DNA of 64,000 nucleotides, from contig JAITYX010000118.1 in assembly GCA_021018815.1 (NCBI GenBank), forward strand, positions 868,001-932,000, given 5' to 3'. This stretch comes from Talinum fruticosum (taxonomy: Eukaryota; Streptophyta; Magnoliopsida; Caryophyllales; Talinaceae). The stretch's first letter is position 1. Each line of letters starts with the position of its first letter. Below are positions 36,223 through 48,433 of this stretch, piece by piece. The notes beneath the pieces were generated by a model that saw only the letters and a program-made list of their open reading frames with translations, was not told the DNA's origin and made no database searches. The translations under genes were made by a program, and so were the position numbers.

Positions 36223-37628
36223 TGAAGACTTAGGTATAACTTTATATCTCTCTTGGATTTTGATTCTAAGTCATTATCGGCCTTATACAAACTCATATCT
36301 ATGTTTTCATCCTGACTGACCCACTCGAAACCGGTCGTTGAGCATAACACCCTAAGCTGTGTTTCTCACCCACTGAGACATCACTCGGAACCATCGCATG
36401 AGTAAATAATTTCGAGTTAAAGTGAATTACAACGTTAATTCTAATTTCTAAGTCGGTTTATTTATGGAGAATTATTTACTTGATCAAGTTTATGTATCCC
36501 GATACTTTATTCTTTATAACTTGATAATTGTTAAGGATTGACTCAAGATGGAATCTGAATCTAATGGATATTAGACTTAGAAAATTCCACCTCTTTTAGG
36601 CCAAAGATAATTAAGTGTTTAATTGCTCTGATTTAATTATTATCCGTGCCTAATCTTAGACCAAAGTATTTTTATATTTCAAGTACCACTTTGATTTTTT
36701 TTTGTAGGTTCTTTAAATACGCTTAATTAGAAATTGAAAAGTAAAAGCAACCGGTTTCTAACCGTTAACACAAACAGACTGAAAACGAGTTATATGTGGA
36801 CATGGCTCGGACACCGTGTTAGGGTTGTTTGTTTCCAAAACTTAAAAACTCCAACGCTAGGCCTAACGGTTGTTTCCACTCCAAATTTCAGTCACCTTCG
36901 AGAGGGATGGATTACTTGTTTGAGCCAAGAACCATTGTATAATGTTCATATCTCAACGAATCTTTTATGAGTGACTCGGAATAGTCTGTTATAATGACTA
37001 GTGAAGATCACCGGTTCAGAACAAGTCTCAACGGTCATTCTGCCTGGATGTTTATAAATAGAAGCCATTCCATAACACTTAAAGATTGTTGATGAACATA
37101 TTACTAAACACTTGCTTAGTGCACTCTTAATCAATCTTCGACTTACAACACCTAATCTGTAATCTCTTACTTTTTGAGTTGTAAAGAAAGTCTTGTAATC
37201 ACTTACATTCTTTTCTTACTTTCTTTCTAAGTCCCTTGGCTGAGGTGTAAGGGCTAACTCAGCTCGGTTGTCCTTGACTGTACGGAGTTAACTCGGTCGG
37301 GAAGTACTAGATCGAGATAAGGCAATTTCGAGTCTAGGAAAAACTTGTAGAGGAATTGTTTAAGGGATCAATTCTGGTAAGATTTAGTCCTCTGTAATTG
37401 AGGATTCAATTAGTGAATTTGAATTGGTGCTTGGATTAGTATTGTTTGTGGTTTTTGCCCCGGGAGGGTTTCCACGTATTTCTAAGTGTCTTTCTTTCCG
37501 AGTCCAATCTAGACTCGGAATGCGTCTATGTTACGTTACGTGCAAAAAGATTTTAATTTTTATCTAAAATCTTCAATCACCCTATTTACCCCCTAGGGTG
37601 ACTTAGCCTCTCCAACAGCAAACCTTCA
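36223..37628 (+). repeat. 3' LTR of copia copy B
   Basis: 1406 bp, TGAAGACTTAGG...AAACCTTCA. TATA box TTTATAAATA at 37051-37060. Pairs with 27098-28546. Confidence 0.94.
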
Positions 37629-37749
37629 TTAACTATAATGATTGGCATTTAGTGCCTCAATACTTTAAAGGTTGTATAGTATTATTTATTAGGGTAAGGT
37701 TTTATTTCTATCTAAATTCGATGTTGCATCCACGTATCTAATACTAACT

Positions 37750-38845
37750 AGTTGTATTTATTGTCTGAAACTTCTAATAGGGAAGTTTATGCTATCCGAT
37801 GGTATAGAAGTGAATATAATAGAATTATAAAATCAATTAGGGAAAAGGTTCGAGGTTATTAGTACTTCTTGAGTTACAAATATGTCACAAATGATACCAC
37901 GAAAGAAGTCTTGTATAATTTAGAAGAAAATAAACGCCTAGCTGCAATGAGTGACCATATGTGGGTTGGTCTAATGGAGCACTTCTTTTCGGAGAAGTGT
38001 CGGGTAAGTAACAAGTGTTATTGCATGTTGTGACAAAATGATAAAAGTTAACATCTACTTGTTTAATTTTTATGTTGAACTATGTCATGAAGAAATGGTC
38101 AAAAAATGGGAAAATAGCAAGAGGAAAACGATCTGCATCCACAAACAAATAATTCACAAAGTTTTGCAATCAAAAGGAATAAGTTTGTAAGTCAATTATG
38201 TTTCCTACCACATCCAGTGAAAGAGAGTTTTCCCTTAGATTAATGACTTGATTAACTATATGTTACCAATAAATTATAGAAATTGAGACGACCAACTTTG
38301 AATGCTAACAAGCTTTCTTTTGTTGTTTAATTAGCTTTTATTTACGCATATATATTGATTTATAGGAGAAAGAGCATCAAAGCAAACTAGGTCTGCTAGA
38401 ATGGTTCATAGAGACTCATGAGGATAAAGATGAGTCTTACCATGACCCCACGTCTAAGAAATTTGCGGTATGCATATTTACACATCTTTGTTAATTTTGT
38501 ATAAAATGTACGATATGCAAGGTTGTGATGATAATATTTTGTATTTGTTGGCTAATTATCCATGCAAGATACTACTATCAATATTGTTAAAAACAAAAGA
38601 TGGGTGTTTTAGAAGTTGTATTATCTAGTTCAACGGTAGCAGCGTAGGAGTTTGCTTACCACAAGCTAATGGGGCATGAAAGCAATGAGAGGGTTAGAGG
38701 AGTTGGGTATGGAGTGACATTTAATCAAGTTCAAGGAAAACTTAAGTATCAAAGTGAAACTAGTGTAGTTAGCATATTACTACAAAAGGTTAGATCATTG
38801 TGCCAAGAGTTAATTGACTTGAAGTCTCAATGAAGTGATGATGCG
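37750..38845 (+). pseudogene. Transposase_24-like (Ptta/En-Spm) exons
   Basis: Exons separated by AT-rich introns. About 37780-38003: YKYVTNDTTKEVLYNLEENK, then LAAMSDHMWVGLMEHFFSEK and a GTAAGT donor. About 38095-38160: KKWSKNGKIARGKRSASTNK. About 38366-38468: EHQSKLGLLEWFIETHEDKD ending before GTATGC. About 38600-38832: AYHKLMGHES, RVRGVGYGVTFNQVQGK, LLQKVRSLCQELIDLKSQ. This is the layout of plant Ptta/En-Spm proteins: W..L...F, then 'NK.NR.K' and a late 'RV.G.G.GVTP.Q'. Stops occur within exons (e.g. near 37858). Confidence 0.6.
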
Positions 38846-39739
38846 CAAGTTCTAACTTAGGTCATTTTTTATTAATTTACGATTTCTTTATTTTTCTGGC
38901 AAGTACCCATCATGAATATTAGTTGATGAATATATATTTTGAATAAGATGGATAGTAACTTTTTTCCTTGGTATATGATGCATAACAGAAGGATATAGCC
39001 ATATGCTTAGATGGTGAACATATAAGAAACACTCCAGTTATGAGTGATGAAATGGAAAATTCCACTATATTAGATGAAAAAAGTGGAACTCCACATATAT
39101 CCGGAATGCCTTCTATTCCGAACCAAGTGAGTGTACAAGCTGTAGACATAAAATGAAATGTTCATGTATAAGTTTGTGTTGGTTTTTTATAAATAATGTG
39201 GCAACTCATTGTGAGTGTTTTCAGGTGCATCAAAAGAGAAGAATTGTTGGAGGAAAAGAGAATGTGCGGGTATTAACAAAGCACTTATCCCTTTTGTTGA
39301 ATGTTTTTTATTGGTGTTTCTTTCTTCTATGTTATGTGTGAAAATAGCTCCAAACTCTTCTTTAAAACTCAACCAATCTAATGCTACTAGTTAAACAAAA
39401 ATAGGACATTCCTTAAACAAAAGATGTATAAATAATATAAGTGACTTAAAAGCATAAATGATCTATTATTACTTGCAAATATAAATGTTGTTTTAAGTTA
39501 TTTTCTTAGTATAAAATTAAATGATCACCTAATGACTCCTTTTACATTAGCCAAATTTCATTCAAAGAATTAACATGCCTTCTAAAAGTCGAATGGGCAA
39601 GGACTTACTAGTATGAAAACGAAGTTGGAAGATTTCATGATAATAGATGATGTAGGTGTAACTCGGAATGTGAACAACCCACAAGTGCCTCATTTTGGAA
39701 ATCAAGTAAGCCCTCATTCTATACTTATAAATATACTAT

Positions 39740-42700
39740 TATGTTAAATATAAACGCCTTTTACAATTTACTTTCACTTTTCAAAGTTTCTCCTTATGTT
39801 GTAATTATTTCTAGGTGGATAATCAAAGCAAATTTGTAAAGGAGAATACAAATGTAACTCGTTAGTGGTTGTTCGAGCAAATGAGCATCGCTCGTAGGCT
39901 TAACTTTGACAAAAGACACCAGGTGCAAAGCACATGCTTCGTTTTTCTCTTACTTATAGTTATATGTTATGTCATCCATTCATATATTTTTGATAAGTTA
40001 TTTGACTATTGTTTTCATTTAGTTGAATCGCATTCAAGGAATTAGCAAGGATCCTAGCTTTATTTCTACACTTTCACCACGTCCGAAGGAACCCACTAGC
40101 CTTGGCGAGAATCATGCACTCTGAAATAAATGGATACTGTGACCAATAGAGGCAATCTATGACAAATAAAGTGCGTTTATATTTTATTCTAGTGAGATAT
40201 ATTTTGAATTGAAACATAGATGGTTTGATTTATTTGCCTCTTTTATCATTTTAAGACCAAGGGTACTTCAATTGCACAAAATAAGAAGGAACCGGATGCT
40301 TCTATTTTTGAGCCATGTATCAATATGCCACAAAGTAGAGAGATGTGCAGTATAAACAACCTGGAAATAACGAAGTAAGTCTTTATTCTATACGTGTTAA
40401 TACCATTACACCTTTTATAATCCAGGTGACGATAAATATTGCCAAAGCAACTATTTCTATTTTTTCATTCATAGTTATTTGTTATGTGATCTACTCATAT
40501 CTTTTGATAAATTATTTGACTATTGCTTTATTTAGTTAAAGCGCATTCAAGGAATTTGCAAAGATGCTAACTTTACTTCTACGCTTTTACCACTTCTAAG
40601 GGAACCCACCAGCTCAGCGAGAATTATGCACTCGAAATAAATGGGCAATGTGGCCAAGAGAGGAAATCTATGACAACTAAAGTGCGTTCATATTTTATTC
40701 TATTGAGATATGTTTTGAATTGAAATTTAGATTGTTTTAACTTTTTGCCTCTTATGTGGTGTTTGGTTGGATGTAATATAATAGAGGTGTAATGTAATTA
40801 ACTATGTAATGCAATTAGATATGCAATGTAATGGGACAATAATGACATTACCATGTTTGGTTGTATAAAAAGTGTAATGTAATCACACTAATGTAATCAC
40901 AAAGGTAATGGGTCATTTCAATGGGAAAAATAGTAATTAAATTATTATAGTGAAGATAAATGTTATCTAAATAAAAATTTGAATTACATATTTAAATTTG
41001 AGCTTTTTAAATATTTTCTATCAAATAATCAATTTTTTATTTCTTTTGTGCCAAATATCAACTTGTTATTCTAATGACAATAAATATCGTAATAAAGATA
41101 AATGTTATTCATATGAAAAAAAAATTAATTCGAAATCATATTTGAGATTTTTTAAATATTTTTTATCATATTTCCTAAATTTAATTTTTTTGGTGCCAAA
41201 AAAGATCAACTTGATTATTCTAGTGGCAATAAATGTTTGTCATAATGAAGATAAATGTTATCCAAATAACAAAATATTAAACTTTATATTTATATTTTAG
41301 CTTTTCTTAATCTCTTCTATCATATAATCAAGTTTTGAATTTTTTTCATTGATAAAAAATACCAACTAAAATTATTTTATGGAAGATAAATATTTATTGT
41401 TTAAAGATAAATGTTAACAAGTAAAAAAATTTAATCTAAAAATTTTAATTTAAGCTTCTTTTATATTTTTAATTGAATAGTTAAATAATTTTGAATCTAA
41501 AATATTAAAGCTAAATTTTTCTCTTAATGACTAACCGATCATATCATATATTAAGATAATAGAATAAAGAAAATTAAATTCCTTCTCAAATGAATGAATT
41601 TTTGCTTGTCAAGAGGAGAGAGAAAAAGTATGAAATAGAGAGAGATAATTATTGCAAGCGTATTAAAATTTGATGACAATTATGAATGTAATCATGATTG
41701 TTTAGTGAATGTTTATGTAATTGTAATTGCATAGGTAGATGTTAATGTGATTACAATGTAAATTTGATTGCATTACAAAGTTATAACCAAACATGATAAT
41801 GTAATTACCATTACCACTTTGATTACATCCAACCAAACATGCCCTTATATCATTTTAAGACCAAGGGCACTTCAGTTGCACAAAATAGGAAGGAACCAGA
41901 TACTTATATTTTTAAGTCAAGTACCAATATGCCACAAATGTAGAGAGATGTGGTCATGCAACCTATAAATAATCAAGTCCTTATCCAATACATGTTAATA
42001 CCATTACACCTTTTATAATCAAGGTGACGATAAATATTGACAAAGCAACTATTTTATTTTTTTCATTTATAATTATTTGTTATGTCATCCATTCATATAT
42101 TTCAGTAAGTTATTTGACAATTGTTTTCATTTAGTTGAATCGCATTCAACGAATTAGCAAGGATCCTCACTTTACTCCTACATTTTCACCATTTCCAAGG
42201 GAACCCACTAGCTCTAGCAAAATCACGTACTACGGATTAAACGGGCAATATGGCCAACAGAGGCAATTTATCACAACTTAAGTTCATTCATATTTTATTC
42301 TAGTGAGATATGTTTTGAATTGAAACTTAGATTGTTTGACTTATTTGTCTCTTTTATCACTTTAAGACTTGGGGTACTTCAGTTGCACAAAAATGAAGGA
42401 ACCAAATACTTCTATTTTTGAGCCAAGTACCAATATGCCACAAAAGCGAGAGAGATGTGCAGTATAAACAACCTGGAAATAACGAAGTAAGTCCTTATTA
42501 TATACATGTGAATACCATTACGGTGAAATGCTTGCGCCTTTTATAATCAAGATGATGATAAATATTGGCATAATATATGTTTCATTCATTTTCGTTTATA
42601 ATTATCTATTATGTCATCCATTCATCTTTTGTTCCAGTGAAATATACTTTTAACTAGAATATAGATTATTGAACTTATTTGCCTCTTATTTTATTTTAAG

Positions 42701-42760
42701 ACCGAGAGCAATCTAGCTGCACAAAAGAAGAAGGAAGTAAACACTTCTATTTTTCAATGT
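39740..42760 (+). repeat. ~510-bp tandem exon/intron repeats (four degenerate copies)
   Basis: The anchor TCATTTTAAGACCAAGGG recurs at about 40245, 41849, 42358 and 42689. After subtracting the MITE inserted in copy 2, the spacings are about 511, 509 and 331 bp; the last copy is shortened. Each unit holds a short exon-like block (GCATTCAAGGAATTAGCAAG...GGGAACCCACTAGC), the intron CAATATGCCACAAA...AACGAAGTAAGT and a second block. The units look like duplicated 3' exons of the CACTA gene. All contain stops. Confidence 0.75.
40755..41844. mobile_element. PIF/Harbinger-like MITE, TSD TTA
   Basis: 1090 bp with ends TGTGGTGTTTGGTTGG and CCAACCAAACATGCCC (the second is the complement of GGGCATGTTTGGTTGG). 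Target duplication TTA at 40752-40754 and 41845-41847, as for PIF/Harbinger. It lies in the second 510-bp repeat; the sister units are uninterrupted at this point. It is AT-rich and non-coding. It contains about four ~150-bp internal repeats marked by GATAAATGTTA at about 40955, 41097, 41250 and 41406. Confidence 0.88.
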
Positions 42761-42819
42761 AGTTTGATACCCTTTTCTTACTTTAAGTATCCTCATAACA
42801 TAGTTTTGCTTAAATGATT

Positions 42820-44170
42820 GTTAAGTTTCAACTTGTTGCTATTGAAGAGTTAGTTGATAATGTGATGGAGAAAAATCCGAGAGATGGTAAAGAATTTTAG
42901 GATCCCAAAGAAAAAACACTTTGCTCATTTCTTTATGGGTGGCATGGTATAGAAAATCCTTTCTTTTTATACTTTTATAGTTTAATTGGTTAATTACTTT
43001 AGTGTAACTGAATCGAAATTAAAAATCTTTCATTTTAGGCTTATAATGAGTGCAAACAAATGGTGGACATGGACACAATAAGCAAGATCGTTTGGGAAAA
43101 GTTGAATGCTACTCTTGAGCAAGCTAGTAAGAATATGCTCTTTGTTTTTTGATGTTGGAAAAGTATTTTTGTCATTTGACACGGTTGTACTTGTTTGTTA
43201 CTAGTTTAGTTATTGGCTAGATGTTTTGGTGTCTTATATTATGTGTGTTATTTTTTCATCTTATTGTTTAATTTTTCTCTTTCGATGCTCTGTTTTCATT
43301 GTGCTTTTACTTTATCCACGATTAGAACATTGTACAAATGAACTTAGTGTTATATGGAAAACAAAGGTCCAAACTTGTGACCCGAGCTGAGAAAGTTCTT
43401 TTGGTCATTTATGGTCATTTATGTATTCTGTTGAAGGGGAAACTAATGAATTGGAAATGCACTCGAAGTCATCATGTTGTATGGTTTGTATTGTGATTGT
43501 TGCCATATGAGGTTACTTTGACAATTTTATTTAACATTTTGTTAATTGGTTCTCATATGATATGTGACAAATTTATATTTAAACCATAGTGAGGTGTTTT
43601 TTTAATTTGTACACCTTCTTTCCTCACAACCACTCTTAGCATTTCTATTACCTTAATTCTATTATTTTTTTTAGCATGATAAACATAAAGTATAGTGACT
43701 TGTTGTCTTCTATATGACCCTTTGAAATCACACTAATTATAATTTGCTCGACCCCATTTTTATGTGCTTTAATTGTATGGCTGGTTACATTTCTTTGGCC
43801 AACATCTCTTCATAAAGATGATAGCTAAATATTATGATGATACTTATGTTAGAAATCATATTTCAAATTAACAATAAGTTCATTTTGCTACATCAAGTTA
43901 AACATATGTATTGATAAATTTCAAACAATACAACTATATTTAATTTTATAATGTTTACTTCTTAATTATGTATGAAGACAATAATATTTTTTAGATGTTG
44001 ATATACTCATTATAGTTTTCTATCTATTTTGTGTATATTATACTTGATTTATACATGGAGAATAATACTTGCAGTAATATAAAACTTAATAACTAAAAAT
44101 AGAACAATAAGCAAGCATTATATTATTATTATTTTTAATTATTAAATGTTAGCAAAAATTATTTTTTAAA
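42820..44170 (+). other. AT-rich 3' region of the CACTA element
   Basis: Short exon-like pieces only: 42838-42955 (ELVDNVMEKNPRDGKEF) and 43040-43140 (AYNECKQMVDMDTISKIVWE, then LNATLEQASKN). The second, beginning after a TTTTAG acceptor, may be the last coding exon. The rest is AT-rich with no feature recognised. Confidence 0.4.
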
Positions 44171-44465
44171 AAATAAAAAAACGATCCCGACAACACTTAA
44201 AATTGTGGAGGGAATAAAGACTTCTTACATTTCTAGTGTATGCCAATATAATATAACCATGCATAAAGTGTGGGTAAGAAATAATTATCCACATTTATAA
44301 GTGTGGCAATGAATTTCTATCCACATTACTTTTAAATATGGGGGATATTTCCCCATAGTTATCCTTCCCACATTTACTCTAAGTGTGAGTAGGTTTTCCG
44401 ACCACACTTATAAATTTGGTTAGAAGCAAAATTAAATGTGAACGGAAATAACCTTTTTCTTAGTG

Positions 44466-45791
44466 CCTACAACAGAACTAAATTAATTCTGATTTGTTTT
44501 ATTTTAGTTTTGAAATAATATCCCGGGGTTTAATAAAATTGCCATGCACCTTTGCTTAAATGATCCCAAATCAGATTATAAAAATCGGGAATCTTAATCA
44601 GATATTCACCCCCACTTTCAAAAACTATCACCTTTAAAAAAATCATTTCCACTTTCAAAAAAAAAGAGAAAATCTCGCGCATTGGTGGGGAAGCGTGGGG
44701 CCCAGTCCTGGTTTTGGACGGGGTTCGTGGTTTTTACACTTACTTCCCTTCTCCCTCATTCACGTAGCCTCCCCCCATCCTCTCCTAACTCCGGCCGGAG
44801 TTCACTCTCTCCAGCCCCTCATCTCTCTAGCCCCTCCACTCTCTAGCCCCCTCTCTCCGGCCGGTCTCTTGGTCATTTTCCATATCCCTTTTCCTGTTTT
44901 GCTCGGTCTTCATCTCTTGGTCTCTCCTCGACCTTGCTCTTTGTCTCTTGGTCTCTGCTTGGTTGCTCGTCTTCATCTTCATCTCTAACTGGTTGTGTCA
45001 CTCTCCATCTTTTTCTCCAGACATTTGAGTCCTCTCGCAAACCAATTTGCTCCTGCGCCTCTACCTCCTTCCTAGTCTCCGCCATTGATTGGATGCTCGA
45101 ATTTCTACATTAATGTAAGTATTTTAGTTTTCATTGTGTTGATATCTAGGAAGATACTTCTTAATTTCTTGTCATGTTAATATAGAGTCCCTTGCTTTGG
45201 CCCAACATTAGTCCGAGTTGGGGGATGGTGATGAAAGGAATAAATAGGGATAAGAAAATGAAAAAGAAGGAGGCATTTGTTATCTCGCTTATTGCATATC
45301 ATCACCCGAGTTATTGTTTCATCGTCGTAGTCCCCATACCGCTCATTCAATTTTTTTAGGTCGCTGGGTTGCGTATCTTATATTCTGCTATATTCCATGC
45401 TTGTAGTTATTATTTCTAAAGGAGTCTTTAATGACAACTCGTGAATACATGGGCATGACTGCCAAAGACGATTCATAGTTACATCCACGTACATTTGGTT
45501 TGGGTTTATCTAAATGGTTATATGTTCTATAAGATGTGTGCGATAAATTAAGCTTAGAGGTCGGCCATTCATATAATTATTTTAGTTAATTAATGTGGCT
45601 TGAAAAGTGTAATTGATGCTTGCATAGTGGGAGAATGTGACCTTGGAAATTAAGATGCCTACAATATTTATTCTCTCCGATTTTGTGTTCATATAATTAT
45701 TCTATTTATTTTTAGTGTTGTAATAATGTCATTCCTAATTATGTTCATCCCATGAATTAAATTTCATTTTCTTTATTTATGTAGTTTCATT
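44466..45791 (+). other. Region upstream of the hAT transposase fossil
   Basis: No gene recognised. A C/T-rich, G+C-richer stretch (44690-45090) with GGCCGG motifs looks like the 5' leader/promoter-proximal part of the hAT element. Pro/Leu/Ser-rich frames there are compositional. AT-rich intron-like DNA follows up to the coding start at 45792. Confidence 0.4.
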
Positions 45792-46975
45792 ATGGATGAA
45801 GATTCAAACTGTGCGGAGTCTAGGGTTAAGTGTGATCGGTCGAAAGATGCATATGATGGTGGCTCATCTCAATCTGTGCTTCCTAGTTTTGAAAATGAGA
45901 AAAGGGATACACCTTTTGTCAAATTAGAAGGTGATGGTGATAGGAATAACATGCCAATTGAAAAGTCTGTTTTGGATACTTCTACACAAAGAACAAGGAG
46001 GGCCACTTCAAAAGTATGGGAATATTTTGAAAAAAATACATGTCAAACGGTTACTTACGGGAGTTAGATTTAACCATTGTAAAAGGTGTTGTTGGCTAAT
46101 AGCTTACGTGGAATTTCACATCTTATAAATCATGTAGATAAGGTATGTAGTAGTAGGTATTTGAGAATTACGAGTGGTTAAAGAAAATTGAACATAATAG
46201 AGGAAGATGATGGGACAAGTCGTTTGGAGTTGAAATCAAAGTGCTCGACTTTAATTTTGATCAAGAATTCTCTAGGGGAAAGTTATTGGATATGATTGAG
46301 ATATATGAGTATCCATTATCCAAGGTTGATTATGTTGAATTTAGAGAATTTGTCCAAAGTTTAAATAATTCTTTCAAGATGATTTCTTACAACACTTTGA
46401 AACCGGACATTATGAAAGTCTTTCAAAGTGAGAAGGTTATCCTAAAGGATATGTTGGTGCATAATTCTAGTAGAATTACAATCACACTTCAAATTAAAAA
46501 AAAAAGACTATATGGTTGTAACTTCTCACTTTGTGGATGAGCAATCGGTTTTACGTAGTAGAATATTGAGGTAATATTTCTTTAACTTATCTATTATATG
46601 TTTCATTATGACTTATTTAATATTTATATTTATAACATGCTTATAGTAGTTATGTTTTATTTATTTAGGTTTTCATATGTGCCATATCCACATACCAAAA
46701 TAATCCTTACAAAGATTTTTATGGATTGTTTGTCATATTTTTCATTGCAAATAAAATTTCATCGGTAGTTGTGGACAATTGTACTACTAATGATGCAACG
46801 GTGGGTATGTTGTTGGATGAATTTGAACCACATTCTCTGATATAAGGTGGTGCTTTTAGTATGGGTGAAAGAGTAATTAGTCCTCATCGGTCTCGACTTC
46901 ATGCAAATACTCGTAAAGGCATTAATGTGTTTGCAAAATTCGATGATTGAAGATATCATTGCTAAGGGAAATATT
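45792..46975 (+). pseudogene. hAT transposase fossil (BED finger, RICESLEEPER-like)
   Basis: N-terminal exon MDEDSNCAESRVKCDRSKDA leads to TRRATSKVWEYFEK, the start of a BED zinc finger. The finger continues in a shifted frame with SLRGISHLINHVDKVCSSRY (46098-46160). Next block (46241-46540): LLDMIEIYEYPLSKVDYVEF, FVQSLNNSFKMISYNTLKPD, SEKVILKDM. This is the hAT core that matches plant Ac/RICESLEEPER proteins ('HEYPFS.VEH..FR.F...LNP.F...SR.T...D'). After an intron come VPYPHTK (about 46675) and SVVVDNCTTNDATVGMLLDE (about 46759), around the second catalytic aspartate. The C-terminal dimerisation domain is not recognised. At least three frameshifts or stops. Confidence 0.78.
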
Positions 46976-47639
46976 GTTTGTTTATCAATTATTTATTATC
47001 AATTAACATACAATGCATTATTATTTATTAACGTATTTTTGTTTTATTTTGTAGTTGCAATCAAAACTCTTCATGCTTAGAGCACAATTATTGAAGATTC
47101 GATGGCGATGAAGAAAACCCAAAATCGACGTCATTGATATGTTATAACTTAATTGATGAACATAGATTTCAATATGTTTTTAGTTGTATTTTATTGAAAC
47201 TAACGTATAATCTATTTTTACATTTTAGGATCTTGATGCATATATACACCGAAATGGATGGTAACATACACCTTTAAAGCCAAATTCTTGAAGTGGAAAC
47301 GGTGGATTAAAGTTGCTTATTATGCCACTTTGATGGACTTTTGTGTTAAACTCTTTTAAACTTTGTGTTAAACTTTGATGGATTTTTTGTTGTTAATCTT
47401 TGATGGACTTTGTGGTGTTAAACTATGATGAACTTGTGTGTTAATATGTTGGTGTATTTGGTTTGTATGAACTAAGTAGTGGAATACTTAGGAGTTATGC
47501 ATTGTATAATAATTATTAGATTTTGTGATTTGTGGCTTAAAGAAAGGTTAGTATGATGCAAAAAGGTTATATGTAGCAAAATTGCTTACAAATTTATAAT
47601 AATATTAAAGAGGGCATAAAATACTATTTTTAAAACTCA

Positions 47640-47803
47640 TTTATGATTAAAATACACTTGGACTCGTTTAAGACTTGCGGACCCATAGACTCGCCGAGTG
47701 CGGGTCCTGGTCAAGACTTCACAAATCTACCAGGTGCTAGTCGAGTGCAGGTCCAACCGGATCGGACTGACCCGGACTCGGACTGACCCATTACCATCCC
47801 TAT
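47640..47803. repeat. Right terminal region of the hAT element
   Basis: G+C-rich tail with GGACTGACCCGGACTC and the end GACCCATTACCATCCCTA, the complement of TAGGGATGGTAATGGGTC, a common hAT terminus. The matching left terminus was not found, so no duplication can be shown. Confidence 0.55.
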
Positions 47804-48433
47804 TAGGAATTCCTGTTGAAAATGAGGATGCCAATTTTAAAGAAGTGTATTTAAGGATTGATCATCATGAGGGCATATATATTGAAGATCAGTCCAAAGA
47901 AAGGGAAAAAGGGCATAAATAACCATGAAATTACATCAATTTGGTGAGAACATTATTGTATAACATTTATTGATGGATATCCATATTTTTGCTAGCTTCC
48001 AATAACTGGAGCTTGTTTTTCAGTTTTTACTCCATTAACGCTTTGCTTGTAACATATCATTGTTCGATGTGGATCAAAAGGACTAAGTTGTCCAATTGAA
48101 GGGGAGAAAGTTGCTTCGATATTTACGCTAAACAAGTGATTTATATCAAAAAGTTCCAAGTTGAGAAGCGGGAGCTGAAAATAGCAACCAATGTTAGTTT
48201 GATTTCCTTTCTCATTTGTGATTCTCCTATGTTTGTTCTGTTTCTTATACAAAAGTTATTATGATTTAATTTTTGTTCTCTCGGAGGTTATCCCTGCATA
48301 AATTTCAGCAAGCATTATAATCGTAAAGACAAGCATGAAATTCAATCTACTTGTTAAGCAAATCACCTTTAGTCTAGTTTTTTAGAAGTGAAGAAAGTGG
48401 TTAGTCGAACACTACATTACCTGGCGAGTCACT
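47804..48433. other. Unclassified DNA between hAT and CACTA-2
   Basis: Minus-strand frame at 47992-48252 (86 codons) contains FSPSIGQLSPFDPHRTMICY but I do not recognise it. The ~45 bp at 48317-48362 (ATAATCGTAAAGACAAGCAT...) resemble 53259-53303 inside the neighbouring CACTA element. Confidence 0.35.

Larger units (their letters stand above)
27098..37628 (+). mobile_element. Ty1/copia element, SIRE/Maximus-like, copy B (complete), TSD TTAGC/TTAAC
   Basis: 10.53 kb with both LTRs, primer-binding site, gag, pol, extra ORF and polypurine tract, all in plus orientation. The flanks TTAGC (27093-27097) and TTAAC (37629-37633) match at 4 of 5 bases, as expected of an aged target duplication. The element splits a CACTA transposase-like gene. 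Coding capacity is broken by stops and frameshifts but domains are long enough to recognise. The two LTRs differ at roughly a tenth of positions in the ~240 bp I compared, and the 3' LTR lacks a ~36-bp piece of the 5' LTR (27280-27316). Confidence 0.95.
37629..44465 (+). mobile_element. Right part of a CACTA (En/Spm) element
   Basis: It continues the gene interrupted by copia B and ends with the terminus AACCTTTTTCTTAGTG at 44450-44465, the complement of CACTAAGAAAAAGG. Inside the end (44200-44440) are many short copies of AAGTGTGGG / CCACACTT, the subterminal repeats expected of CACTA elements. The left CACTA terminus was not found before 26462, so the element is truncated or its start is degenerate. 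It is AT-rich and contains decayed transposase exons, tandem exon repeats and a MITE. Confidence 0.75.

Noticed and set aside
40998..41300. 100-codon frame in the Harbinger-like MITE
   Set aside because: Lies wholly in AT-rich internal repeats of a non-coding MITE.
39740..42760. Regular repeats considered as a CRISPR-like or satellite array
   Set aside because: Units are ~510 bp with exon/intron borders and the context is plant CACTA DNA.
44695..45085. Frames of 97 and 70 codons in a C/T-rich region
   Set aside because: Low-complexity leader-like DNA upstream of the hAT fossil; both strands open, no homology.
47992..48252. 86-codon minus-strand frame
   Set aside because: No recognised motif, start or splice context; kept only as a note in the unclassified region.
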